From: Nitrospiria bacterium
GTDB taxonomy: Bacteria; Nitrospirota; Nitrospiria; Nitrospirales; UBA8639
DNA: 8,508 nt
NCBI GenBank assembly: GCA_030430725.1
Contig: JAUIKP010000125.1
Location: 1 to 8,508 of the forward strand
Direction of reading: 5' to 3'
Shown here: positions 1 through 7,949 of the stretch, piece after piece
Numbering within the stretch: position 1 is the stretch's first letter
Layout of the letters: every line of letters starts with the position of its first letter
Made by a program: the position numbers and the translations under genes
The notes under the pieces: model-generated
What the model saw: the letters and a program-made list of their open reading frames with translations, nothing else
What the model was told of the DNA's origin: nothing
The model's database searches: none

Positions 1-1818
<1,818 letters not shown>

Positions 1819-1849
1819 GGAGCGACGGATACCTTGAGCGGAAGCACCC

Positions 1850-2344
1850 TTACATCCGCACGCCGTTGGGTGCGGTGAACGTCTCGTCCTCGACATTGCC
1901 GGTGTTTCGCGTGGCTGCCGGTTCGAAGATCAGGACCTCGGCCTCCTCGGTCGCCAACGTGCGATGCTCCACGCCGCGCGGCACAACGCAAAACTGGCCG
2001 TCACCAAGCGTCACGGTATGCGTGCGGAACTCCACCTGCATCGTGCCGCGATGGACGAGGAACATTTCATCCTCGGTGTCGTGGTGATGCCACGGAAACT
2101 CACCTTTGAACTTCACCAACTTGACCTCCTGGCCATTGAGCTCCGCCACCACTTTCGGACGCCAGTGCTCATCGATGAGGGCAAACTGCTGACAAAGGGT
2201 TTCCCGTAAGGCGGTTGACGGTGATGAACCCATCCCAACCGACCCGTTGAAAGGCAGGCCCTGATCCTCCTCGGACATTTCCCTATATTTAAGAACTCCC
2301 TTTCGAAATTCTTCGAGACGATCAATTAACACACCTACCGTCAT
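1850..2344 (-). CDS. Cupin-domain protein with N-terminal extension
   Basis: The 164-residue product carries one small cupin barrel at about residues 54-150. Cupin motif 1 is seen as G81...H86-H87-H88...E93...G100 and motif 2 as G114...P122-x-G124...H127. The three His/Glu metal ligands plus the second-motif His are present, so a metal-binding single-domain cupin is expected; the substrate cannot be told. The tail (RNTGNVEDE) is typical of small stand-alone cupins. Those usually start only a few residues before the FALIDEHW segment (residues 54-61), whereas this ORF has about 53 extra residues with no recognised motif. The start at 2344 is favoured because AAGGAG lies 9 nt upstream on the minus strand; an internal ATG at 2233 has no clear ribosome site. 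It is convergent with the kinase gene, 31 bp apart. Base composition falls from GC-rich in the barrel to AT-richer in the extension. Confidence 0.9.
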   Translation of the reverse strand: MTVGVLIDRLEEFRKGVLKYREMSEEDQGLPFNGSVGMGSSPSTALRETLCQQFALIDEHWRPKVVAELNGQEVKLVKFKGEFPWHHHDTEDEMFLVHRGTMQVEFRTHTVTLGDGQFCVVPRGVEHRTLATEEAEVLIFEPAATRNTGNVEDETFTAPNGVRM

Positions 2345-2638
2345 TGACTCTCACTCCTTACCTTACTTGTGAATTTTAACCGCACATGTGGATGCCCTGG
2401 GAGCAAAGCCCCACGTCAAACCCCACATTGGCACGATCTGCCAACTTAAGGGGAAGCACTACCCAATTTAGAGAAAACACTGCGAAAGGAACAACTAGAG
2501 CAGATCACTGAGGATGCACCATCTGCCAGCGATGCTAAATCTTTAACATAGAAACCGATAACAGCACAAGTCAACCAAGATACATTCTAAATCTTCAAAA
2601 ATGAAATTGTATCCTTTAAAGAAAGAACAACACTAAAA
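2345..2638. other. AT-rich intergenic stretch without a firm gene
   Basis: I find no RNA gene, no convincing terminator and no ORF with a good start. The 60-base block 2581-2640 has only 13 G/C by hand count. On the plus strand 2450-2551 is open (32 codons, TAG at 2549-2551) and reads like the tail of a protein (KTLRKEQLEQITEDAPSASD), but it has no ATG, GTG or TTG start. It may be a gene remnant or chance. The stretch must hold the promoter of the leftward cupin gene and perhaps that of the rightward cassette, but I cannot place either with confidence. Confidence 0.4.
2354..2359 (-). promoter_or_regulatory. Ribosome binding site of the cupin gene
   Basis: The minus strand reads AAGGAG here, 9 nt before the ATG at 2344. 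It is the clearest Shine-Dalgarno match near this gene and supports the long form with the N-terminal extension over the internal ATG at 2233. Confidence 0.6.
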
Positions 2639-2779
2639 ATGAGGCCTCCGACTCCAGCGCCAAAGAGATCCGGACAGGACGACACGCGAAAATTTCTACT
2701 CGTTAACCTTTTAATCGCAATATATCTCTGGATTTTCCCGCGCTTCTTTTTCTCTTTTCTAAAAGGAAAAGGCCAATAA
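2639..2779 (+). CDS. Candidate small single-span membrane protein (46 aa)
   Basis: The ATG at 2639 opens a 46-codon frame ending with TAA at 2777-2779. The product has a polar, basic N-terminus (PPTPAPKRSGQDDTRK, residues 3-18), then a strongly hydrophobic segment at about residues 19-40 (FLLVNLLIAIYLWIF followed by an aromatic-rich stretch), and a basic tail (LKGKGQ). This layout is typical of small inner-membrane proteins. No good ribosome site is seen: only weak AAAGAAAG about 13-20 nt upstream. It lies 180 bp before the single-span/HTTM gene pair and could be part of the same unit. I do not recognise a family. The main alternative is a chance ORF in AT-rich DNA, where hydrophobic Phe/Leu/Ile codons are frequent. 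Confidence 0.35.
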   Translation: MRPPTPAPKRSGQDDTRKFLLVNLLIAIYLWIFPRFFFSFLKGKGQ

Positions 2780-2959
2780 TCCCCTTGTCTCTCCTATCCG
2801 ATTCGTGAATAACATACACAATAATGTTTTCTCGACCTCTTCACTATTGAGTTCTTTTCCCTTTCTTAAGATAATGGGCCTTTCCTTCACTTGAACCTTC
2901 ATCTCAAATGGGAAAACCCACATGAACACTCCAGTCCAAAAATCGCAGGGAAGACCTGC

Positions 2960-3556
2960 GTGAGCAAGCGGACCGTCACCCTCCTTCTTGTTCTGTACTT
3001 GATCACCATATGGGGGGCAGTCATCTTTCGCATCGATTATTTTCCCTTAACCTGGGTCCCCATGTATAGCGTGTACGAGCCCCGCGAAACCATTTCCGTC
3101 AAAGTATGGGACAAAGACCAATATCGAAAAGGCCTCAAAGTTACTCATCGGGACGGATCAACCGGTTACGTATCCTCTAAGGATCTCAATGTTCCCAAAC
3201 CGAATTTTCGACGATTATATTATTCCAGAATATTTGGCACCGCCCCCCCCAAACATAAGCAGGGAAATATTGAATTGGGGACGCTCAACCAATGGGTCCG
3301 CGGATTAGAGGAAGATGAACCTCGGTTTGAGGTTGATTGGGAATGGCGAATGTTTTGGACCCTAAACAAAACGCTTCGCCTTGAACCTGGTGACCCAAAA
3401 TTCATCACCCGCATTGAGTCCTCCCATCAAAAACAAGTGTACAAAAAAGCGGACTTATTAAAGGGCGATACCCACAAGGTCGAGATTCAAACAAACACGG
3501 TCGTAATCGAATGGCATGACGAATGGCTGCCAAGGTGGGAACATGGCATTCTGTAA
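2960..3556 (+). CDS. Single-span membrane-anchored protein of unknown family, partner of HTTM protein
   Basis: From the GTG at 2960 the product is 198 residues. Residues 5-24 (TVTLLLVLYLITIWGAVIF) form one membrane span directly after a short basic start (SKR). This is followed by DYFPLTWVPMYSVYEP and a charged, mostly soluble C-terminal domain of about 155 residues rich in Trp, Arg and Asp/Glu, likely displayed outside the cytoplasmic membrane. The frame also opens at a TTG at 2891, which would add 23 polar residues. I prefer GTG because AGGGAAG lies just upstream and the span then sits at the N-terminus. The stop overlaps the start of the next gene (3543) by 14 bp, which implies translational coupling and a shared job with the HTTM protein. 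It contains a run of eight C at 3243-3250, a slippage-prone spot, yet the frame stays open. No enzyme motif is seen; function unknown. Confidence 0.82.
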   Translation: MSKRTVTLLLVLYLITIWGAVIFRIDYFPLTWVPMYSVYEPRETISVKVWDKDQYRKGLKVTHRDGSTGYVSSKDLNVPKPNFRRLYYSRIFGTAPPKHKQGNIELGTLNQWVRGLEEDEPRFEVDWEWRMFWTLNKTLRLEPGDPKFITRIESSHQKQVYKKADLLKGDTHKVEIQTNTVVIEWHDEWLPRWEHGIL

Positions 3557-4502
3557 CCTCATCAGCCGCGGCTGGAATCAATTTTTCTTTACAGGATTTT
3601 CAGGGGAAAGCCTTGGTCTGTTGCGGATGTATATTGGGTGCGGCCTACTGTTTTTCCACACCTATCAATTCGCCACAGTCCTGACTCTCAATCCGATCGG
3701 CGCCAGAAATTATTTCCTGGATCCCATTTGGTATTTTCATCTGCTTGGGATTCAATACCATATCCCTGCCCTATCGTTTATCGTTTATGCACTCCTAATG
3801 AGCGCCACGGTCTGGATGATCATGGGGAAATGGACCCGGGCATCAATCCTGGTCATCATCCTCTGTATCTTTTATTTAAAGGGGGTGAGAGACAGCTTTA
3901 GCGGCGACGTCCATCATCGCTACATCATTCCTATGCAAATGCTTTTCCTATTTCTTCTCTCCAGGTGCGGAGAAGTTCACTCTCGTGATTCACGCCATGG
4001 CACACATCCTCCCCTCCAGGAATGGGAGGCCAGTTGGCCCATTAAAATGATGCAACTCTATGTCGCGTTGTTCTACTTTTGGAGTGTCATTGCCAAAGTG
4101 CGGGTCAGCGGATGGGAATGGTTTTCCGGCGAAGGCCGAATCCAGGAGGTGCTGATCAAACGCTCTGTCCGATGGGGAATGACCAGCGAGGGGGAACTTG
4201 TTAAAAACAGCCTAAGCTTCGAACTGGCCCAACGCCCAGACCTAATTCAGATTTTCTCCCATCTAGTGCTCGCGTTCGAACTCGGCTTCCCATTGATTCT
4301 TTTCATTCAATCGGTCAAGCTGCGAGCTTTTTTTCTCTCCGGCGTCATCGTCTTCCACATATCCTCCTTCGTCCTCATGGATGTCAATTTTTTGTTAATC
4401 CCCTTTGTCTATCTTATTTTTTTCGATCTTGTTCCCATCCATCAATGGCTCAAAATCCATGCATGGCGATTTTTAAAACGTCCACGCTCCATGGTACGTT
4501 AG
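3543..4502 (+). CDS. HTTM-domain (vitamin-K-dependent gamma-carboxylase-like) multi-span membrane protein
   Basis: The 319-residue product has about eight hydrophobic spans (roughly 27-48, 74-94, 98-113, 127-141, 169-187, 235-257, 261-279, 281-298). The pattern FYFWSVIAKVRVSGWEWFSG around residues 178-196 matches the HTTM-domain hallmark (…AK…W…G), where Lys185 falls at the place of the active-site Lys of gamma-carboxylase. H272 and the following spans also fit. The protein ends after the membrane part, so the luminal carboxylase domain of the animal enzyme is absent; carboxylase activity should not be assumed. The ATG at 3543 is chosen over one at 3516 because AAGGTGGGA immediately precedes it. 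It overlaps the upstream single-span gene by 14 bp and is followed 111 bp later by a DCC thiol oxidoreductase, a known HTTM companion. The family assignment rests on pattern and context; a general DoxX-like membrane protein is the alternative. Confidence 0.8.
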   Translation: MAFCNLISRGWNQFFFTGFSGESLGLLRMYIGCGLLFFHTYQFATVLTLNPIGARNYFLDPIWYFHLLGIQYHIPALSFIVYALLMSATVWMIMGKWTRASILVIILCIFYLKGVRDSFSGDVHHRYIIPMQMLFLFLLSRCGEVHSRDSRHGTHPPLQEWEASWPIKMMQLYVALFYFWSVIAKVRVSGWEWFSGEGRIQEVLIKRSVRWGMTSEGELVKNSLSFELAQRPDLIQIFSHLVLAFELGFPLILFIQSVKLRAFFLSGVIVFHISSFVLMDVNFLLIPFVYLIFFDLVPIHQWLKIHAWRFLKRPRSMVR

Positions 4503-4613
4503 GCCCATTCACCTTAGAAAACCTGCATGGCTTTCATGTACTATAAAGAAGGTAACATTTCCCACTGACCGACCGACACAGATTAAAGCGCGATCAGAGA
4601 AAAGGACACGTAC

Positions 4614-5048
4614 GTGAAACAGGGATCGTCCTTCCAATCCCATGACTGGGGCAAACACGAAAAGGTGATCGTCTTTGACGGGGTGTGTAATTTTTGCAAT
4701 GCGTTTGTCAATTTTGTGCTCGAGCGGGATTCCCGAGGATTATTTAAATTCGGAACGCTTCAATCCCAACCAGCCCAGGAGATTCTCACTCAGCTTCATC
4801 TTTCGACACAGGATTATGAAACCTTTTTACTACTGGAACACGGGAAGGTCTTCACAAAATCCACTGCGGCTCTCAAAATTTTTCGCAACCTTTCTGGAGC
4901 TTGGCCCTGCCTCTATGCCTTCTCCATTGTTCCCCGACCGCTTCGCGATATGGTGTACAGCTTCATCGCCCGGCATCGCTATCAGTGGATGGGCAAATCC
5001 GACACATGCCGCGTACCGACCCAAAACGAACGGACCAGATTTATTTAG
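4614..5048 (+). CDS. DCC-family (DUF393, YuxK-like) thiol-disulfide oxidoreductase
   Basis: The 144-residue protein has the defining D-x-x-C-x-x-C motif near its N-terminus: VFDGVCNFCN with Asp22, Cys25 and Cys28. The remaining pattern is also typical of the family: a thioredoxin-like β-α start, the KSTAALKIF helix region (LTQ…K-S-x-A), RPLRDMVYSFIARHRY, and a final W…C-R motif (MGKSDTCRVP). It has no signal peptide or membrane span and should be cytoplasmic. The GTG at 4614 is chosen because AAAGGA lies about 8 nt upstream. It follows the HTTM gene on the same strand after 111 bp with no clear terminator between, so co-transcription is likely. Family members are predicted redox proteins; the partner is unproven, and the neighbouring membrane proteins are natural candidates. 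It is convergent with the phosphoesterase gene, 26 bp apart. Confidence 0.92.
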   Translation: MKQGSSFQSHDWGKHEKVIVFDGVCNFCNAFVNFVLERDSRGLFKFGTLQSQPAQEILTQLHLSTQDYETFLLLEHGKVFTKSTAALKIFRNLSGAWPCLYAFSIVPRPLRDMVYSFIARHRYQWMGKSDTCRVPTQNERTRFI

Positions 5049-5074
5049 TAATTTCTGGTTGTTTCCCGCACGCA

Positions 5075-5932
5075 TCAGCTTCTACCGACTGGGCCTCCTT
5101 CACCGCCTTTTACCAACATTGATTGGGAAAACAATTCCTCAAGGTCGAAGGTCTCTTGAATACACGGCGCACCATATTCGGCAGAACCCGTAAGAACCCG
5201 CAGATTTGGTCGCAGGTGAACGATCCCCGCATGATGGGTATGGCCACACAAAACAGTGATTTGACAATCCGGCCGTTCCCGTGATGCGTCAAGTAACGCC
5301 TCGCCAACTGCCTGGCAGGCAAAATATGGAAGCCAATCATCGTTTCCCATTTTCCCCTGATACCAGCAGGCTTCTTTAAATGGCGGGACATGCGTCAGGC
5401 AAATGACGCGCTGATAGGATGACAAGGCCTCATCCAATCGATCCCGCAAATAGCAAGCCGCCTCATCTCCCAATGCATGGAGTTTCCGTAAAACCGCCTC
5501 CCGATCTAAATCCTGAAAATCCGCGATCAACTCCTGATCACTGAGCCTAACCGGGGACCGATGATAGTTCCCATAGCGCCCGTCTCCCCATCCGTCATGC
5601 CCCACCATCGCCGTCGTCGGAGTCAATTCGACCAACCCCGATGTCGAAAGATAGGTGAGTCCTGGCTGACTCTGACACCAGCATTTCACATCATGTCGAA
5701 TTTGGGAGATCGAACCATAGTAAAAATCATGATTCCCCAGGACGAAATACAACGGCACGTGAATGGCTTGGTGCATTTCATGAAGCAGATGGGTCAAGGA
5801 TGGAGCCTCAGCAATGTCTCCGGTCACAAACACGACGTCCGGCTGTTGAGTACGAACCAACGAAAAAAATACATCCCGTCCCTCGACATCCAAAAAATTC
5901 AAGTGAATGTCCGTGGCCCACACTACCCGCAT
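5075..5932 (-). CDS. Calcineurin-like metallophosphoesterase
   Basis: The 285-residue protein shows every block of the metallophosphoesterase fold: D8-x-H10 (TDIH), G38-D39 (VTGDI), G66-N67-H68-D69 (LGNHD), H181 (LTHVPPF) and G230-H231-x-H233 (CGHTHH). These residues bind the two metal ions that hydrolyse phosphomonoesters or diesters. No signal peptide or span is seen, so it is cytoplasmic. The substrate cannot be inferred; nucleotide or nucleic-acid phosphodiesters are common in the family. The ATG at 5932 is preceded on the minus strand by a strong purine-rich ribosome site (AGGAGGGGAG, about 10 nt away). It diverges from the transglutaminase gene across a 233 bp intergenic region and is a single-gene unit here. 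Its final codons lie 26 bp from the end of the DCC gene. Confidence 0.95.
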   Translation of the reverse strand: MRVVWATDIHLNFLDVEGRDVFFSLVRTQQPDVVFVTGDIAEAPSLTHLLHEMHQAIHVPLYFVLGNHDFYYGSISQIRHDVKCWCQSQPGLTYLSTSGLVELTPTTAMVGHDGWGDGRYGNYHRSPVRLSDQELIADFQDLDREAVLRKLHALGDEAACYLRDRLDEALSSYQRVICLTHVPPFKEACWYQGKMGNDDWLPYFACQAVGEALLDASRERPDCQITVLCGHTHHAGIVHLRPNLRVLTGSAEYGAPCIQETFDLEELFSQSMLVKGGEGGPVGRS

Positions 5933-6055
5933 TTATAACTTGCTCCCCTCCTCATCGATCAAAAGTCTAAAAGAAAATTCTCCAAGCCTATAAAAGCGGC
6001 CGAACAAAACATAAGGGGAAAAATTCACTATTGCCTATTTTTCAGTCCAACCAGC

Positions 6056-6086
6056 AGTGACCCCAAAAAGCAGGGCGTGGTATAAA
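6056..6086 (+). promoter_or_regulatory. Possible promoter of the transglutaminase-msrA unit
   Basis: An extended -10 element, TG-G-TATAAA, lies at 6078-6086. A weak -35-like GTGACC is at 6056-6061 with a 19 bp spacer. It sits in the 233 bp divergent region and would give a 5' leader of about 70-110 nt. The match is by eye only. Confidence 0.3.
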
Positions 6087-6165
6087 CTCTGTGACCGGAC
6101 AGATTGATCGTACGGTTTCAGTTTTTTGCTTCTTGAGTTCATGCGGGTAATTCTTGGCACTCTTC

Positions 6166-6801
6166 ATGAGAAATTCTGACACTAAACGTTCCAAGATAGA
6201 AACCATGCAGAAATACCTTGAATCAACCTATTATATCGATTGGCGCACGGCAAACATTCTCAGTCTTGCACGGGAATTGTCGGAGACCTGCCAAGACACC
6301 CTCCAATTTGCCAGAGTCTGCTTTCAGTTTGTGCGTGACAACATTCACCATAGCTTTGACTATGCTCTCAACCCCGTGACATGCAAAGCCTCCGACGTTC
6401 TCAAGCATAGGACAGGCTATTGTTATGCAAAAAGCCATTTACTCGCCGCGTTACTTCGAGCCCAGGGCATTCCAACAGGTCTGTGTTATCAACGATTAAC
6501 CATTGCGCACAATACACCACCATTTTGTTTGCATGGGCTCAATGCCTTGTATTTAAAAGAATTCGGGTGGTATCGAGTAGATGCACGCGGCAACAAGGCC
6601 GGAGTCAATGCGTCTTTTAGTCCACCAGTGGAGCAGCTCGCATTTCCGATTAGGGCTGAGGGGGAAGCTGATGTGCCGGGAATATGGGCTGAACCGCTCC
6701 CTGAAGTCATCTCCGTACTTGAAAATAGTACAAACTATCAAGCTGTCGCAGAAAATCTACCAGATTTGGAAGTTGTGGGAGAACAATTCTTTCCTTCTTA
6801 A
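6166..6801 (+). CDS. Transglutaminase-like (cysteine-protease fold) protein
   Basis: From the ATG at 6166 the product is 211 residues. It carries the transglutaminase-core triad in the usual order and spacing: Cys86 in TGYCYAKSHLLAALLRAQGI, His123 in CLHGLNALYL and Asp139 in WYRVDARGNK. The segment FVRDNIHHSFDY before the Cys is also typical. No signal peptide or span is visible, so it is probably cytoplasmic. Bacterial members of this size are mostly uncharacterised and may act as peptidases or amide-bond hydrolases rather than cross-linking enzymes. The start is uncertain: TTG at 6154, ATG at 6166 and ATG at 6205 are all in frame, and none has a strong ribosome site. The msrA gene follows after 27 bp, so the two probably form an operon. 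Confidence 0.9.
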   Translation: MRNSDTKRSKIETMQKYLESTYYIDWRTANILSLARELSETCQDTLQFARVCFQFVRDNIHHSFDYALNPVTCKASDVLKHRTGYCYAKSHLLAALLRAQGIPTGLCYQRLTIAHNTPPFCLHGLNALYLKEFGWYRVDARGNKAGVNASFSPPVEQLAFPIRAEGEADVPGIWAEPLPEVISVLENSTNYQAVAENLPDLEVVGEQFFPS

Positions 6802-6828
6802 AGACAATCCATTGAAAAGGAGCTACGC

Positions 6829-7395
6829 ATGTCTGACTCGGCCATAGCGTCATCAACAGGAAAAGAACTTGCCACATTGGGTGGCGGATGCTTCTGGTGT
6901 CTCGAAGCCGTATTCGATCAGGTGAAGGGCGTCGAGTCGGTGGAATCTGGCTATATGGGCGGGAATCGACCCAACCCAACGTATGAAGCTGTTTGCGGCG
7001 GAACCACGGGACATGCGGAAGTGATACAAATTACCTTTAACCCCGGCATCATCACCTACCGGGAACTCCTGGAAATCTTTTTCGGCATCCATGACCCCAC
7101 GACCCTGAACCGACAGGGTAATGATGCCGGCACCCAGTATCGCTCGGTCATTTTCACCCATTCATCATCACAAGACACGATCGCACACGAGGTCATTCGC
7201 ACGCTGACGGAAGCCAAATTGTTCGACGACCCCATTGTAACTCAGGTGGAACCCGCGCCACCCTTTTATGTGGCCGAAGCCTATCACCAGGAATATTTTG
7301 TGAAGAACCCGTCACAACCTTACTGCGCCTACCTCATTAATCCCAAAGTTGCGAAGTTCCGGCAACGCTTTTCAGACAAACTCAAACCCTCCTGA
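6829..7395 (+). CDS. msrA: Peptide-methionine (S)-S-oxide reductase MsrA
   Basis: The 188-residue protein has the MsrA active-site motif G-C-F-W-C (Cys21 catalytic), then GYMGGNRPNPTYEAVCGGTTGHAEVI, the IHDPTTLNRQGNDAGTQYRS block and the YHQEYF motif near the end, all diagnostic. It reduces the S-epimer of methionine sulfoxide in proteins or free methionine using thioredoxin, repairing oxidative damage. Cys24 and the Cys in PYCAYL near the C-terminus are candidate recycling residues. No signal peptide is seen, so it is cytoplasmic. The ATG at 6829 is supported by AAAAGGAG ending 6 nt upstream. It follows the transglutaminase-like gene after 27 bp. The length is normal and no MsrB domain is fused. 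Confidence 0.97.
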   Translation: MSDSAIASSTGKELATLGGGCFWCLEAVFDQVKGVESVESGYMGGNRPNPTYEAVCGGTTGHAEVIQITFNPGIITYRELLEIFFGIHDPTTLNRQGNDAGTQYRSVIFTHSSSQDTIAHEVIRTLTEAKLFDDPIVTQVEPAPPFYVAEAYHQEYFVKNPSQPYCAYLINPKVAKFRQRFSDKLKPS

Positions 7396-7405
7396 GTGCC
7401 TACTG

Positions 7406-7434
7406 AAAAACGGCTTGGGGATTGTCCTCCTCAA
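7406..7434 (-). terminator. Weak intrinsic terminator candidate for the leftward hypothetical gene
   Basis: Bases 7415-7434 can form a 7 bp stem (TTGAGGA pairing with TCCCCAA on the minus strand, one G-U pair) with a 6 nt loop. Four bases then a run of five T follow on the minus strand. It overlaps the stop codon at 7431-7433. The stem is short and the T run is offset, so this is tentative. Confidence 0.3.
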
Positions 7435-7865
7435 CGACCAGAAAAGAACGGCAATAGGGTATCCCGCAGGCCGCCCCACAGGTCCGGTTGTAAGGTCACC
7501 TGATGAGGATACACCTTAACCGGCTTCCCCGGAAGGCAAAAGGGTGGGTTAGTCTTTTCAAGGCCAACCGGCTCCGCCATCATCCCCCCCTCTGAAGGAG
7601 GGCTTATTTGCAGCACCACTAGTTGTACCCGTGGCTCGAGAACGCACTTGGCGGAATACGTTCCATTCTCCCCCTCATCGGGGACCATTATCCTTACACG
7701 ATGACGATCCGTGGCAAACACCACGTCACCAACTTTGGCAGGTCCATCAGGGCCCATAGAATATAGAAAGATTGGTACCATGAGAACAGCAAAAACCGCC
7801 AATCCTATCGGCATGAGGGGTGTCCGGGAATTGCCTGAAGAGGCTTCTTCCGATGAAGGATCCAT
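7431..7865 (-). CDS. Membrane-anchored hypothetical protein
   Basis: The 144-residue product begins with a polar stretch (MDPSSEEASSGNSRTP) and has one hydrophobic span at about residues 17-36 (LMPIGLAVFAVLMVPIFLYS). A β-rich region of about 105 residues follows: VGDVVFATDRHRVRI, CVLEPRVQLVVLQ, and a Pro-rich part with a second Cys in PPFCLPGKP. The two cysteines could form a disulfide outside the membrane. I do not recognise a named family. Two more in-frame ATGs lie upstream (7877, 7871), giving up to 148 residues. The ATG at 7865 is preferred because GGAG stands 6 nt before it on the minus strand, whereas 7877 has no ribosome site. It is convergent with msrA (35 bp apart) and has a 17 bp palindrome about 70 bp upstream. 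Confidence 0.78.
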   Translation of the reverse strand: MDPSSEEASSGNSRTPLMPIGLAVFAVLMVPIFLYSMGPDGPAKVGDVVFATDRHRVRIMVPDEGENGTYSAKCVLEPRVQLVVLQISPPSEGGMMAEPVGLEKTNPPFCLPGKPVKVYPHQVTLQPDLWGGLRDTLLPFFSGR

Positions 7866-7932
7866 ATTCATCTCCATCCAGGGTTTCAGTACGGTGGTCT
7901 TGCCGTTCCTGACCTATCTGGGCATCATGTCA

Positions 7933-7949
7933 TGTCATGGACCATGACA
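7933..7949. repeat. 17 bp palindrome, possible operator
   Basis: TGTCATGG-A-CCATGACA is a perfect inverted repeat with 8 bp arms and a 1 bp centre. It is preceded by two further CATGT copies (7926-7930, 7931-7935). It lies between the leftward gene starting at 7865 and the candidate rightward gene, whose ATG at 7937 falls inside it. A dimeric regulator could bind here, but no regulator is encoded nearby. Confidence 0.4.

Noticed and set aside
2180..2640. Insertion sequence or attachment site at the composition step
   Set aside because: No transposase, tRNA, terminal inverted repeat or target duplication could be seen near the step.
2754..2771. Short inverted repeat CTTTTC…GAAAAG
   Set aside because: It has 6 bp AT-rich arms, no GC-rich stem and no T run, and lies within the candidate small ORF; too weak for a terminator.
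4675..5193. 172-codon plus-strand ORF overlapping the DCC gene and the phosphoesterase end
   Set aside because: It is out of phase with the clear D-x-x-C-x-x-C protein and then antisense to the phosphoesterase; the composition is not protein-like.
5561..5938. 125-codon plus-strand ORF
   Set aside because: It is antisense to the metallophosphoesterase motifs LGNHD and GDI; a shadow frame.
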